Positions 10,530 to 19,554 of a DNA stretch of 25,152 nt are shown here, in pieces (positions within the stretch are counted from its first letter, which is position 1; every line of letters begins with the position of its first letter). A program made the translations under genes and the position numbers. The DNA is taken from positions 1-25,152 of the forward strand of contig MU859372.1 of the NCBI GenBank assembly GCA_033297205.1, in the 5' to 3' direction. Below the pieces are notes generated by a model, which had not been told where the DNA came from, did no database searches, and saw only the letters and a program-made list of their open reading frames with translations. The stretch is from Pseudoneurospora amorphoporcata (taxonomy: Eukaryota; Ascomycota; Sordariomycetes; Sordariales; Sordariaceae).

Positions 10530-10738
10530 ATCATCCCTTCTCACATATCTGTCCCTCGTCCTCGTCACATCGGCTGTCGTTTCTCGTTTGACTCTTACTT
10601 GCTTCACTTTCAACAAGTTTGTTTCCTTCTTCGCCGTCTCTCTCTTTCTCTCTTGACTTTCTCGCCTTCATCGCCTCCCTACACGCCAGGCCGCCTACCA
10701 CATCCCTTCCCAGAGCCGAACAAATCTACCACATCAAA
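10530..10738 (+). promoter_or_regulatory. Pyrimidine-rich leader of the methyltransferase gene
   Basis: The stretch before the start codon is strongly C/T-rich (for example CTCTCTCTTTCTCTCTTGAC near 10640) and ends in CACATCAAAATGA, a good fungal start context. No in-frame ATG occurs upstream although the frame stays open from about 10619, which supports 10739 as the true start. Confidence 0.5.
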
Positions 10739-12050
10739 ATGACGGTATCCGTTGTTCCCTCGCCCGAGGAGCTCCCCCATCTCTGGCAGAGGCCAGCCTA
10801 CGCCACGCTCCTCGACGTCCTCCAGCGTCTCCGTCAAGAGCCTCGTATCTGGGGCCTCAAGGAGTCTCGGGAAGAGATTCTCAAGGCGCAGGCAGCCAGC
10901 ATGGCGGAGGCGGCCTTCAACCGGCAAGAGATCATCTCTTTTCTCTCAAGCATCATCAAGAGCGGTTTGCCATGGCTCGACAACGACGAGCAGCGGGAGG
11001 ATATCTGGGAGGAGGCGAGCAGGCGGTTGGCGGAGAGGTGTGGCCGGACAGGTATGTGCAAAGAGATGGTAGAGGAAAAGGGGACCTGGGAGGGGATTGG
11101 GAGGCGTCCAAGTATTTGGGTCGTCTCACCCAGAAGGATGTCGCTGAGAGGTCGCCCCAAGCGATTGGAGTGATCGGTGAATGAATGGTAGTGTTGATGT
11201 TTTCTGGCTTTCTGCATCTTGTAGCAATGGGCGAAATCATCCGCCGGTGGCCCTTTCGGGATGAGAACATTGGCGACTTCGACCTAGCCATCCGCGAGCC
11301 TCCCCTGACTGGTGACTCACTTGGTCTCAAGACCTGGGGATCATCCTACGTGCTCGCGCAGCTTCTCCCGCAGTTTTTGGCTGGTCCCCTGGCTCATCTC
11401 TTCGTGGGAGACGAGCCTCTGGACGCGCTGGAGCTCGGGTCCGGCACCGGCCTCCTGGGTATAGCGGCCGCCTGTCTCTGGAAAGCCAACGTGGCCCTGA
11501 CCGACCTGCCCAACATTGTTCCCAACCTCTCGCACAACGCCCAGCTCAACCGGGCAACAGTGGAGGCGCACGGGGGTAAAGTCGAGGCGGCTGCGTTGAC
11601 CTGGGGCAGCGATGATTATGGGGAGGACAGTCATCCGCGGTTTGGGCAAGGAAACCGCTATAAGGTCAGTCTGGCGTTCAGTCATCCGCATATTGCATTG
11701 TACTGGTTGTCCACCTAGGCAACCCATGACTGACACTCCTTCAATAGCTCATCATAGTTGCTGATCCCCTCTATGATGATAACCATCCGGAGCTCCTCTC
11801 CTCCGCTATCGATGCACAGCTCTCCCTTGAGAGTGACGCCAGATTATTGGTCATGGTGCCTCAGAGAGATGAGACCACGAAGGGTTTGACCAAGTCTCTT
11901 CGTTTTAAACTGGAACAAGCCAGAAGTCCCCTGACGTTAATCGAGGATGCTATGGCCGCTGGTGAGGATGATTGGGGCGAGGGAGAGACAGACGAGGCAG
12001 AGCGTGTTGGGTTCTGGTGGGGAATTTATCGGCGAGAGAACCCTTCGTGA
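10739..12050 (+). CDS. Lysine methyltransferase of Methyltransf_16 family, Efm2/Rrg1-like, 351 aa
   Basis: Exons are 10739-11051, 11225-11664 and 11748-12050 (1056 nt, in frame), with introns of 173 and 83 bp that have GTATGT and GTCAGT donors and TAG acceptors. The protein is an S-adenosylmethionine-dependent class I methyltransferase. Motif I is ALELGSGTG (A172-G180). An acidic residue after the second strand (D198 in LTDLPN) should bind the SAM ribose. LKTWGSSYVLAQ (W142) precedes the Rossmann core, and VADPLYDDNHP (D257-P258, Y260) matches the post-catalytic motif of this family. The N-terminal 110 residues form a helical extension ending in RRWPFRDENIGDF, as in Efm2-type proteins. Yeast Efm2 methylates a lysine of translation elongation factor 2 in the cytosol; the same substrate here is inference. 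Related family members (Efm3-like) cannot be fully excluded. The gene is isolated, with no operon-like neighbours. Confidence 0.9.
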
Positions 12051-12732
12051 TAACCTTTTGGTTGCCTGCTATGGCTGAGAGAGCGGCAGGAATCGATAAG
12101 GTTGAACACCAATTCTAGCGTGTTTGTTACAAAAAGAGGCTTAGACAAGACCTGGTAGAGATAGACATACTGAAGACATGTAGATATATCGTTCTTAGAT
12201 TAGAGCGTTTATGTTGCGAGACTACCTTTAACGGATAAACAAGCAAGGAAACAGCATCTCAATGAACGGGACGTCAAGAACCTGTCGGTTTTCAAGTTGA
12301 TGGCTCCCTAACACCATGATAGACCACTACCTGGCATCTTGTCCAACCATCGAACAATCTGACTTCAGAATGGGCCGTCGTCCTTCAACCCCGTCAGCTA
12401 CCACTGCTGTTTGGTCTAGTCCATATATCAGAAAAGGGGCAGCAATGACCATACTAATTCTTTTCCCACCCAGTCCCGCTCTTCTCTTATATCTAATCAC
12501 ACCAATTCCCACAGCCGTAGCCCCCTCCCACCAGCTTCCTTTCCACACTTGTGCCAAACTTGAGGTTTTTTGCCGTCTGGAATACCAACATACCCTCAAG
12601 GTTCGCTCCCCCGCAACCTAGATTGAACTTACACGTCATACCATCCCCGCCTCTTCAAAACCTCCTCCTTCGCTCTTTTCCCTTTTTACCCACAAGCTCA
12701 AATAGCCATCGCCACGTCACGAGCAAGAACCG
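12051..12732. other. 3' region of methyltransferase gene and pyrimidine-rich stretch
   Basis: The first part is presumably the 3' untranslated region. From about 12460 to 12720 the plus strand becomes C/T-rich (CTTCGCTCTTTTCCCTTTTT near 12668), which looks like a fungal promoter and leader. It precedes the small open frame at 12733. No RNA gene or repeat is visible. Confidence 0.4.
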
Positions 12733-12939
12733 ATGACATTCATCACCGAGTCAGCGCCAGCCAAACCAAGACTATCTCACCAAGCAAGCCAGGCGGGCAA
12801 GCCCCAAAGCAAGGACCCGAAAATCCGTGTAACCACCCTCTCTAGGCAAGGAGGGCAGCCTCACAGGGTGTACATATACGTCAGGGAAAGGGGCAGATCG
12901 AACCGAGGGATCAGGAACGTGCCTGCCATGGGTCATTGA
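12733..12939 (+). CDS. Possible small basic protein, 68 aa, hypothetical
   Basis: An ATG directly follows a C/T-rich, promoter-like stretch and CAAG-type leader sequence (GAGCAAGAACCGATG). The 68-residue frame is basic (pairs such as RERGRSNRG), has no membrane segment, signal peptide or known motif, and is not extended by an obvious intron. Context is the only support: it sits in a gene-poor region where a spurious frame of this length is common. It could also be a first exon whose partner I cannot find. Confidence 0.2.
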   Translation: MTFITESAPAKPRLSHQASQAGKPQSKDPKIRVTTLSRQGGQPHRVYIYVRERGRSNRGIRNVPAMGH

Positions 12940-13711
12940 CATCGAGTCAGGTCTCGATCGGAAGTGATGTCTCGGGAGACGGCAGGATCGTTACAATCCA
13001 GCCCCGATTTGTGTGTTAGTCTGGTACAAAGACAAAAAGCTAAAGCTTACTGAATATAGAAAAGCGTTCGGCTTTCTATCGGGTAAACGCCGTAACATTG
13101 ACATCTTCCTGTCTTGAAGGCCGTGAAGGATCTGGAGACGGAGACAGATAGAAGGGGACACTTATTAGACAGCTTTTGTTGCGTCCTAAGAGCCCTTGCC
13201 ATTGTCCCATATCGCTTCAGACGGAGGACATTTCCTCTCTTCAAAGACCAGTAAGAGCTGTGCTCCATACTTCCCTGCTCAAGCCATACTAAATCGAAGA
13301 ACCAAACTAACAAACAGACCAGTGTTGAATCGTAGAGGCAAGAGCTAGCGTTTTGGGCTTGAGTGGTTAGCTACTACTACACTGTCTCTGGTGGAGGGAG
13401 TTGGATATGTATGAGCACATACTTGGGGAGGGACCAAGTATGTATTGAGCGAATTCGAAAGGTGCGGTAGATCGACAAGGGGATTGGGGAGATGGAGTGT
13501 GATTCTGCTAGGTAAAGTCGGGAGATGCGAAGATGGGATTTTCGGTTCAAGTTTCCTTGCTACACGAAGAAGCGTGCACTGTTCCAGTCCGTAGTACCAG
13601 CTTAGTAGGTGTCTGCTACCTAGGCGCTGGAACTTCCATTTGGGCTTTATAAGGTCCCGCTTCAAGACCTCTAAGTAACTCCAAATTCGCTCGCTAATAA
13701 AGGTTCCCTTG
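12940..13711. other. Gene-free stretch
   Basis: Only unremarkable open frames are present; the longest, on the minus strand at 13345-13746, has 133 codons and no recognisable domain and runs into the putative small RNA. A GGTGTCTGCTACCTAGGCGC word near 13608-13627 contains the CTAGG palindrome seen elsewhere in the window. I see nothing else. Confidence 0.4.
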
Positions 13712-13838
13712 TGGTCAAGCGGTATGTGGTGGGGCCAGATAAACATTGCTCGTTACGTGGTGACGGCGGTACAGTTTTCGTAGGCGTATCTCTTGAGTGG
13801 ACGGGTTCGACGCTGCTCATTGACCGCTGAGCTTTTTT
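13712..13838 (+). ncRNA. Putative Pol III small RNA, copy B (type 2 promoter; SINE possible)
   Basis: This is a homologue of the segment at 7767-7894, in the same orientation and almost the same length (127 versus 128 bases). It has an A box TGGTCAAGCGG (13712-13722), AAACATTGC (13741-13749), CGTGGT (13756-13761), GGTACAGTTTTCGTAGG (13768-13784), a B box GGTTCGACGCT (13804-13814), and CTGAG followed by TTTTTT (13827-13838). GGTCAA near the 5' end (13713-13718) is fully complementary to TTGACC near the 3' end (13820-13825). GAGTGG and CTGCTC (13795-13800, 13813-13818) can pair around the B box. The start resembles a tRNA (GTGGTCAAGCGGTATG, like tRNA-Pro), but no cloverleaf follows. The 5' and 3' ends of the transcript are estimates. 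Confidence 0.5.
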
Positions 13839-16800
13839 GGGGGGGTCTTCTGCTTGTACTTGGAGTTGGATAGTTCTTGTCATTCACAGCCCGATGGGTT
13901 TCATTCATGCTTTGTTTCTTCTACACGGTAGCCACCGCAAGAAGAGATACTTCTCGTTCTGTGAAAATGGAAGGGGACAGACAGGACCAGGAAGAATGAA
14001 AATGCGAGTCTCAACCAATGATGCTTCTGGTTGTTTTATTCTCCATGGGGTTTTTGCACCTAACTCAGGAGCAGAGTGACCAGTATAAGTATTACTGCTT
14101 CGGTCATTTCATATGTGTAGCCTATCTCCGATGTACACAACAAACACATGAGTGAAGCTGCCGACTCAAGTGTCCAGGTATCCGGGCAACCCAAAGTATG
14201 GTCAACCGTGATAACCCTTCGGGAGGAAAATCATCAGCACGCTTCAAACTCGAACAGATAAAACCATCCGGCCGCCACATGACAATGACAGTGCCATTGC
14301 TGTAGTTAGAGACAAATACAAGGCCGCCTCTTTTCCCACCAATACCTGAACAAGAGAGAACACACCGAGCTACACAAGGCCTAACCCTGCCTGTCTTGGT
14401 CGAGGTACGAAAAGGAGGAAAGGTACGGTACTGGAATGTGTGAGCGTAACGGTCACCGGCCTTTTCTGCTCGCCTCACCTCGGAGTGAAACAGAAATCTC
14501 ATTCAGCCTGCCATGCGACGGCATCGTTAGCCGGCTGGGGCCTCCTACTATACCCAGCTACTGCGAGCTATGGACAAGAACTTGCGTGAGTATCCATATC
14601 CCGCTTTGAATAGTATTGAGGATGAATCAGGCCGCGAGATTGTCAAGAACAAGAGTGGCTTTCGCCAACATGATCGGCATTCAACGAATCGTTCAAGTGC
14701 GAGGAGGAGGGAGGGGAGGGAACGGACGATGGAAGAAAGTGGAGACAAGGGCGAGATCGTGTGGTGGCGGGTCCACCGGGATCCCGCCCAGAGTGGAACT
14801 GACGCTAGTCCGCTTCTACCTTAGCATGGCGGCAGATCCATCCGGTCGAGTCCGGTGAACGTCTTCCGTCCACCATCCCGACTTCCAATTTGATCACACA
14901 TAGCGAAGGGCCGAATAACTTCTCTTTGATGCTTGTCTTCCCTCTCACTTCACTACATTTACAGTGTGCTGTAGAGGAGCGGAATCACGGTTGGTCAAGC
15001 CACCATGATCTCTTCCACCACTACCAGGTACTTCAAGATGACCGATGAAGAACCGACCGAAGATCTCATCAAATAAATGAATAACGAACCGGCTTCATGG
15101 ACCAAGAGAACGCACAAGACGTACGTATGCAAGGGACGCCATATAAGCGGCTTCAGTCTGAAAACCAATTCAGGTACGTAAATCACATATGTAAAAGCGT
15201 GCGAAGTAAGACACGCATACTAGAGGTATGGAATGCCACCCACCTAGGTAGGTACTCACCCCGCACCGTATTCCTAATGAGGAAAACTCGGGAGGGAGGT
15301 CGAGCGAGGAACGGTAGCTGAAGGGTCTATCACTTAAATAACCGCAAATGGGAAGAGCACATGGCACATTAATTGGCAACGTATCCTGGATGTGGCCTTC
15401 GTCAAGACCACGAGAAAGAGGCGGAAAGATATCCGTTCGGGAAAGGTGAAGCCGTTTGATTCGTTTCGAAGAGTTCAGAGACCGGAGACAAAAACCCGAC
15501 CAAGAACGACAACGTGGTTTGCTAGGACTAGTCGTAACTTGGTAAGACTATGTTCATTTCTCAACCGACCATGTTCTCTCAACACGTTCCGCTTTGCTTT
15601 GCTCTGGATTGCCACCTGCCAAACAGTTCCATTTCCCATTATATATTGTGTACTACGCGAACGTATCAGTTTGCCAAGAAAGGGTGTACAAGCACTCACT
15701 CAATGCTACCTTGAACTCAGGTTACATCATCTGCGATATTTCCCATCCGAGTGACAGTCTGACCAGAATGGGTTGACACTTGAGTGAATGGGATGGGATG
15801 TCAATAGTTGCTAAGTGGTGAAAGAGTAGGAAATTCAAACTGTTGAACTAATTCATCGTATGCTAACCGTGGATTTTCTATCTTGCGGCATATCAGAGGC
15901 ACCAAACAACAGCGGTGGTTTCCTAAATACCAAGCAGCACGTTTCCCTTTGAGATACCAAAAACACCCTTGCCACATGGGAGCTATCAAGTCGGCAGCAT
16001 ATGAAGAGTGAGACGGCGCAACATGGAATTCGTGGGTGCGCAAGACCTCATTGCAACGACCAAGCGAGGCTTTTGTCAGAACAAGGAAACTCCGAGAAAC
16101 ATCGATGGGGCAAAGGGAAAAATGTGCCGGATGTGAATTAACACCACCCTTTGCCAGACAAAAAAAAGTGACATGCCTTGTCATGGCTTAAGCAGCTCTA
16201 GTGATATTATACTCTTAACAGACACTGGTGATTCAAATCCAGCACATGATATGGTGGACGCTGATAACCAGGCCTTGGTTACAGCTTGGAGATAGAGATA
16301 TGTGAACGTGAGATGAAGCATTGTGTGGGACTGGTTGTCATAGTTGTGCAAGCTGGATTCCCTCATTGCCAAGTGCTTGGTGATACATATGACGGGGCAA
16401 GCCGGCGATGACGATGAAAAAGCGCGCAAGTGCGGTAATGTACGTACCGTTCAAAGTGTCCTAGAGGCTCAACGGCGTACCAAACAACAAGATCCTGGGA
16501 TATATAGTTAATACGATCACACGCCGATCCTGCCTTTCCCCTTTGATGCTTGTAGGCAAACAGACGACATGAATTGGCTTTGATAAGAGTAAATCATACG
16601 AGCGAGCAAGATACCTTACTTATAGGCACCTCTTCCGATCATCTTGATCTTAGAAATATTATAAGATGGATCACGAGTGTGGGAATGATGATGTATTGAG
16701 GGATCCAACTAACTAAAGCTGGAGGGGATCGCTAGCTATATAGAACTAGCGATAAAGAGGAAGGTCTGCAAAGGAGGGGATTCTAGAAGGTGCCAAATCC

Positions 16801-17579
16801 GCTATCAAAGAAGAGTACAGGGCAAAGAGCCCTACAGCGCAAAGGACTAGCGGTCTATACAACAAACGCCCAGAATCTTCTCACACATATTCTTTGATGG
16901 CAGAACACACACAGGATCTCGAACAACATCATGATCAGCTCGAAGGGGGTTTAACATGGCCAGCTATACTCCCAACCTACCATCAAATGTGACGCTCAAG
17001 AAGGCAGTCTCTATGTCTGCTGCGCGGAATGATTTACCTAGCAGAATATGACAGACGATCATCTTCTCGACCTACCCGTCAGCCCGTTCAGTACCAAACA
17101 GCACATGCAACCCACGGGCACAATTTTTCAGCGCGAGATGGGCAACGAACCAGACGAGGCGCTTCTTTGTAGCCCACGACCCTACCTGAAGTAGCGTAAC
17201 TGAAGGCTGCGGCACTACCATGTTTTTTGCTAGGTAAGGCATAAGCCCAGCCAGGGACTCGGATCATACCAGCAGAACTATAGGGAAGGGTCGGGGGTGA
17301 TCACCAATCCATATGTCGCAAAAGTCCCAAAGGTTAGACTAGGCAGGGTCTTCCTGAACACCGGTCCTTAACGTCAGCCGCCACCACCACCACCAGCGAG
17401 GCAGGCCATCCTCTAGCCTGGCTAATATACCTCGATTCGGTATCAACCGCTTCCGCCTGTCTGGCACTTGGAAGGGCTGTGCCGTGTCGAGAATGACATG
17501 GGGATGCTGCTGTGCGACCTGACACAAAGAGCCAGGTGCCCACTGCCCTATCGGTTCCCAAGTTCCCAACCCAATGGGC
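13839..17579. other. Large gene-free stretch
   Basis: This 3.7-kb region contains only short open frames (up to about 127 codons on the minus strand at 14122-14502 and 15801-16184) without domains, leaders or introns I can support. Visible small structures are an ACCTAGGTAGGTAC word at 15242-15255, a perfect hairpin at 16728-16753, and a GTACGTAC word near 16441. Composition is ordinary, unlike the AT-rich left island, so it is not obviously decayed transposon sequence. Confidence 0.4.
16728..16753. repeat. Perfect 8-bp hairpin, ATCGCTAG/CTAGCGAT
   Basis: ATCGCTAG (16728-16735) and CTAGCGAT (16746-16753) are exact reverse complements separated by ten AT-rich bases. No T-run follows and no gene end is near, so a terminator role is unsupported. 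It may be chance or part of a small palindromic element. Confidence 0.4.
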
Positions 17580-17617
17580 TTACCTACCTCTACTGTATAC
17601 CTATGTAAGGTAGGTAA
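17580..17617. repeat. Inverted repeat TTACCTACCT...AGGTAGGTAA
   Basis: Two perfect 10-base arms (17580-17589 and 17608-17617) flank an 18-base spacer. The arms belong to the TAGGTAGG word family that recurs across the intergenic DNA of this window. It lies 70 bp outside the transposon that begins at 17688 and is not part of its terminal repeat. Confidence 0.55.
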
Positions 17618-17687
17618 TGTTATGCTGTCTGCTGCGCCGTACTTTTCCGGACACACGGCACACGGCACACGGGGTACGCCGTTCGTA

Positions 17688-17718
17688 CGGTGGCCTAAGT
17701 GTGACGTAGGTCGGATAT
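17688..17718 (+). repeat. Left terminal inverted repeat
   Basis: Outer end CGGTGGCC directly follows TA at 17686-17687. It matches the reverse complement of 18362-18392 except for T versus C at position 9 and C versus T at position 24. Confidence 0.75.
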
Positions 17719-17848
17719 AAAACTGGTCCGAGCTTTCAGCTGCAACCAAGTGTCAACCATTTTACATCAACGCCTCTACTATAACCTCTCTTCCCTTATA
17801 CTTTTTATTCTTCAACCTTTTCTTTTTTCTTTTTCCCTTTCCACTTAT

Positions 17849-18046
17849 TATTACTATTATTATTACTACTATTATTATTATCACTATTATCATCATCCTC
17901 ATTATCACTCTTATTATTATCCTTATTATCATCCTTATTATTATCCTTATTATTATCTTTATTATCACTATCTTTATTATCACTATCTTTATTATTATCC
18001 TTATTATCACTATCTTTATTATTACTCTTATTATCATCCTTATTAT
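17849..18046. repeat. Microsatellite-like TTATTA/TATCCT/TATCAC tract
   Basis: About 200 bases consist of interrupted TTA, TTATTATCC and TTATTATCACTATC units. The plus strand reads as poly-Tyr/His and the minus strand as Asp-Asn-Lys repeats, which shows simple-sequence origin rather than a gene. It lies inside the inverted-repeat element. Confidence 0.8.
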
Positions 18047-18142
18047 AGAGTGCCAAGATTTAAGGTGATAGTGATAGAACTTTAGCGTCCTTCTCCAATT
18101 TTTTGAATTGAGGTAAGGTGATAGTGCAAATGGACCCTCTTT

Positions 18143-18222
18143 AGAAAAGAGAGAGAGAAAAAAAGGGAGAAAAAAAAAAAAAAAAAAAAAAAAAGGAAAA
18201 GGGGAAAGGGGAAAAGGAGAGG
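18143..18222. repeat. Polypurine tract with 25-A run
   Basis: Nearly pure A/G for about 80 bases, including GAGAGAGAG and an A-run at 18170-18194. Such tracts can form triplex DNA, are length-unstable, and are prone to sequencing error. It lies inside the inverted-repeat element. Confidence 0.8.
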
Positions 18223-18361
18223 GTGATGATGATAGTGATGATAATGGTGATGATGTTGATAGTGTTGATGGTGTTGATAGTATTGATAGTATTGTATTAC
18301 TACCCTTCGGTGCGAGCCTAGTACCCGCAGCTGGCAGGAACTTTTTTCGACGAAACTTTGG

Positions 18362-18392
18362 ATATCCAACCTACGTCACACTTGGGCCACCG
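18362..18392 (-). repeat. Right terminal inverted repeat
   Basis: Reverse complement of the left repeat at 29 of 31 positions; its outer end GGCCACCG is followed by TA (18393-18394). Confidence 0.75.
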
Positions 18393-18825
18393 TACGTTCG
18401 TCGGCCTTGTCCTTGGTCCTTGAGTAATGTGCCATGGGATTCCTGGATGACTGATCGCGGACTTGGGGGAACACGAGCTCGTGGGTCCTTACGCTAGGTT
18501 AGGTCGTTGTCAGGTAGGTATGTGGTGTAGCTATAACTGCGTGGTTCTGCGTTCCTCGAGTTGACAGGGGAGGAGGGGGCCTCGCTCTGTCTTGAGAAAG
18601 GTAAGGTAGTAACGGCGCGCTTGTTTGGGAATCATTTCTCGCGAAAACTCGGATCTACGGAAATCTTTTTGAGGTTTGTTTCGACTTCTATCCCAGGCAC
18701 CGGTGATGGAGGCCGCAAGGTTAGAAGCCAGGGAAGAATAATGTCGCATCCCAGAGCAGCAGCGTTGGAGTCTTGTTACACAGTAGCTTCAGGGTGGACG
18801 CTTTCCCAAACCAGGACTGACGTAA

Positions 18826-18837
18826 TTACCTAGGTAA
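18826..18837. repeat. Perfect palindrome TTACCTAGGTAA
   Basis: A 12-base perfect palindrome built from the same TAGGTA word as 15242-15255 and 17580-17617. No gene start is near. Confidence 0.5.
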
Positions 18838-19533
18838 GTACCGACCATGTCCCTTTTATTTTGTACAAAGCGCGGCACAGGCAAGATGGATAATTGGCGG
18901 CAAGAACGAACACGTTATGACCTGCATTCAGCACTACGAACATTCTGCCGATGCCGTCTGTATGGGGGCTGCTTGGTTAGTCAATTCAGGTTGCTTCAGC
19001 TTCAGTTCCACTTCATCTTTTCGGTCGAGATGCCGGCTACTGCCGCTGCCGCTGCTGAGAGTGGCTCATGCTGACCAGCCACCCCCAACACACATCATGT
19101 CTGCAGCCCTGTCTCGCTGCAATAAAACGCCGCCAACCAGTCTCTGACATTGACACTCACGGGGGCCGTTTTGGGTCTTGCCAGTGCCAGCAGTGGTATC
19201 GGTATTTCACTAGACCAGAACTCACATCGCCGTCCCCGAATTACTTCTCGAGGGTCAGCACTCAGGAGTGAAATAGGCAGGCCAATGGGATCCGGATGAG
19301 CGACGGATCGGTGTCACGGCACAGTATGTCAGTGGTCGGCGGGTATTGTGTGTGTGGATTGGACGGTGATTTTCATCGCTAGGAGCGGATTGCGCCGAGA
19401 GCGGGATTGCCCTGCCGTGGCTGGGGTTCCGGGCCCTTGTGATGAAGGGAAGTGGAAGTTCAAGTTGTGAGCCTGTGGTAGAGGTACTACCCACCACCCA
19501 GCGCGATGCGGTTGGAATTTCCTCTCGTGGTCG

Positions 19534-19554
19534 GCATGAAGCATGAAGCATGAA
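19534..19554. repeat. Tandem repeat GCATGAA x3
   Basis: Three exact 7-base copies in non-coding DNA. No function is suggested. Confidence 0.7.

Larger units (their letters stand above)
7895..10738. other. Gene-poor intergenic region upstream of the methyltransferase gene
   Basis: No protein gene can be supported here. Several open frames of 60-219 codons exist, the longest on the minus strand at 8938-9597, but none shows a known domain or intron signals that extend it convincingly. The stretch contains TAGGTA-type words (8112, 8258-8275, 8943-8953), two CRE-like sites, a pyrimidine tract on the minus strand (9899-9941), and, at 10240-10420, a GC-rich patch with CCCCGG words. The pyrimidine-rich leader of the downstream gene begins at about 10530. 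Confidence 0.4.
17688..18392. mobile_element. Nonautonomous Tc1/mariner-type element (MITE-like), 705 bp
   Basis: The element is bounded by 31-bp terminal inverted repeats at 17688-17718 and 18362-18392, which match at 29 of 31 positions. Both mismatches are C/T transitions. The repeats begin CGGTGGCC and contain AAGTGTGACGTAGGT. Each end is flanked by TA (17686-17687 and 18393-18394), the target duplication typical of the Tc1/mariner superfamily. It encodes no transposase. The interior is low-complexity: a TTATTA/TATCAC-type tract, a 13-base direct repeat TAAGGTGATAGTG (18061-18073, 18114-18126), a polypurine tract, and GATAGTGATG-type repeats. The left tract is pyrimidine-rich and the right one is purine-rich in roughly complementary words, so the whole element can fold back on itself. 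An open frame at 17750-18085 made of Tyr and His is a by-product of the repeat. Confidence 0.75.

Noticed and set aside
10619..10738. N-terminal extension of the methyltransferase by 40 codons
   Set aside because: The upstream frame begins with TTG, contains no ATG, and is a translation of the C/T-rich leader; the ATG at 10739 has a good context.
13345..13746. 133-codon minus-strand open frame
   Set aside because: No recognisable domain, leader or intron; it overlaps the putative Pol III unit on the opposite strand, which has better support.
13701..13838. tRNA gene with intron
   Set aside because: The start resembles a tRNA D-arm (GTGGTCAAGCGGTATG) and a B box is present, but D-stem pairs fail, no 3' acceptor strand complements the 5' bases, and the A-to-B distance is too long for an ordinary tRNA.
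16222..16250. T-arm-like GGTGATTCAAATCCAGCAC
   Set aside because: No five-pair T-stem, no A box at the right distance, and no T-run afterwards.
17750..18085. Open frame for a Tyr/His-rich 111-aa protein (and Asp-Asn-Lys-rich frames on the other strand)
   Set aside because: The frames are translations of an interrupted TTA-type simple repeat inside the MITE-like element; all are low-complexity and none has a domain.
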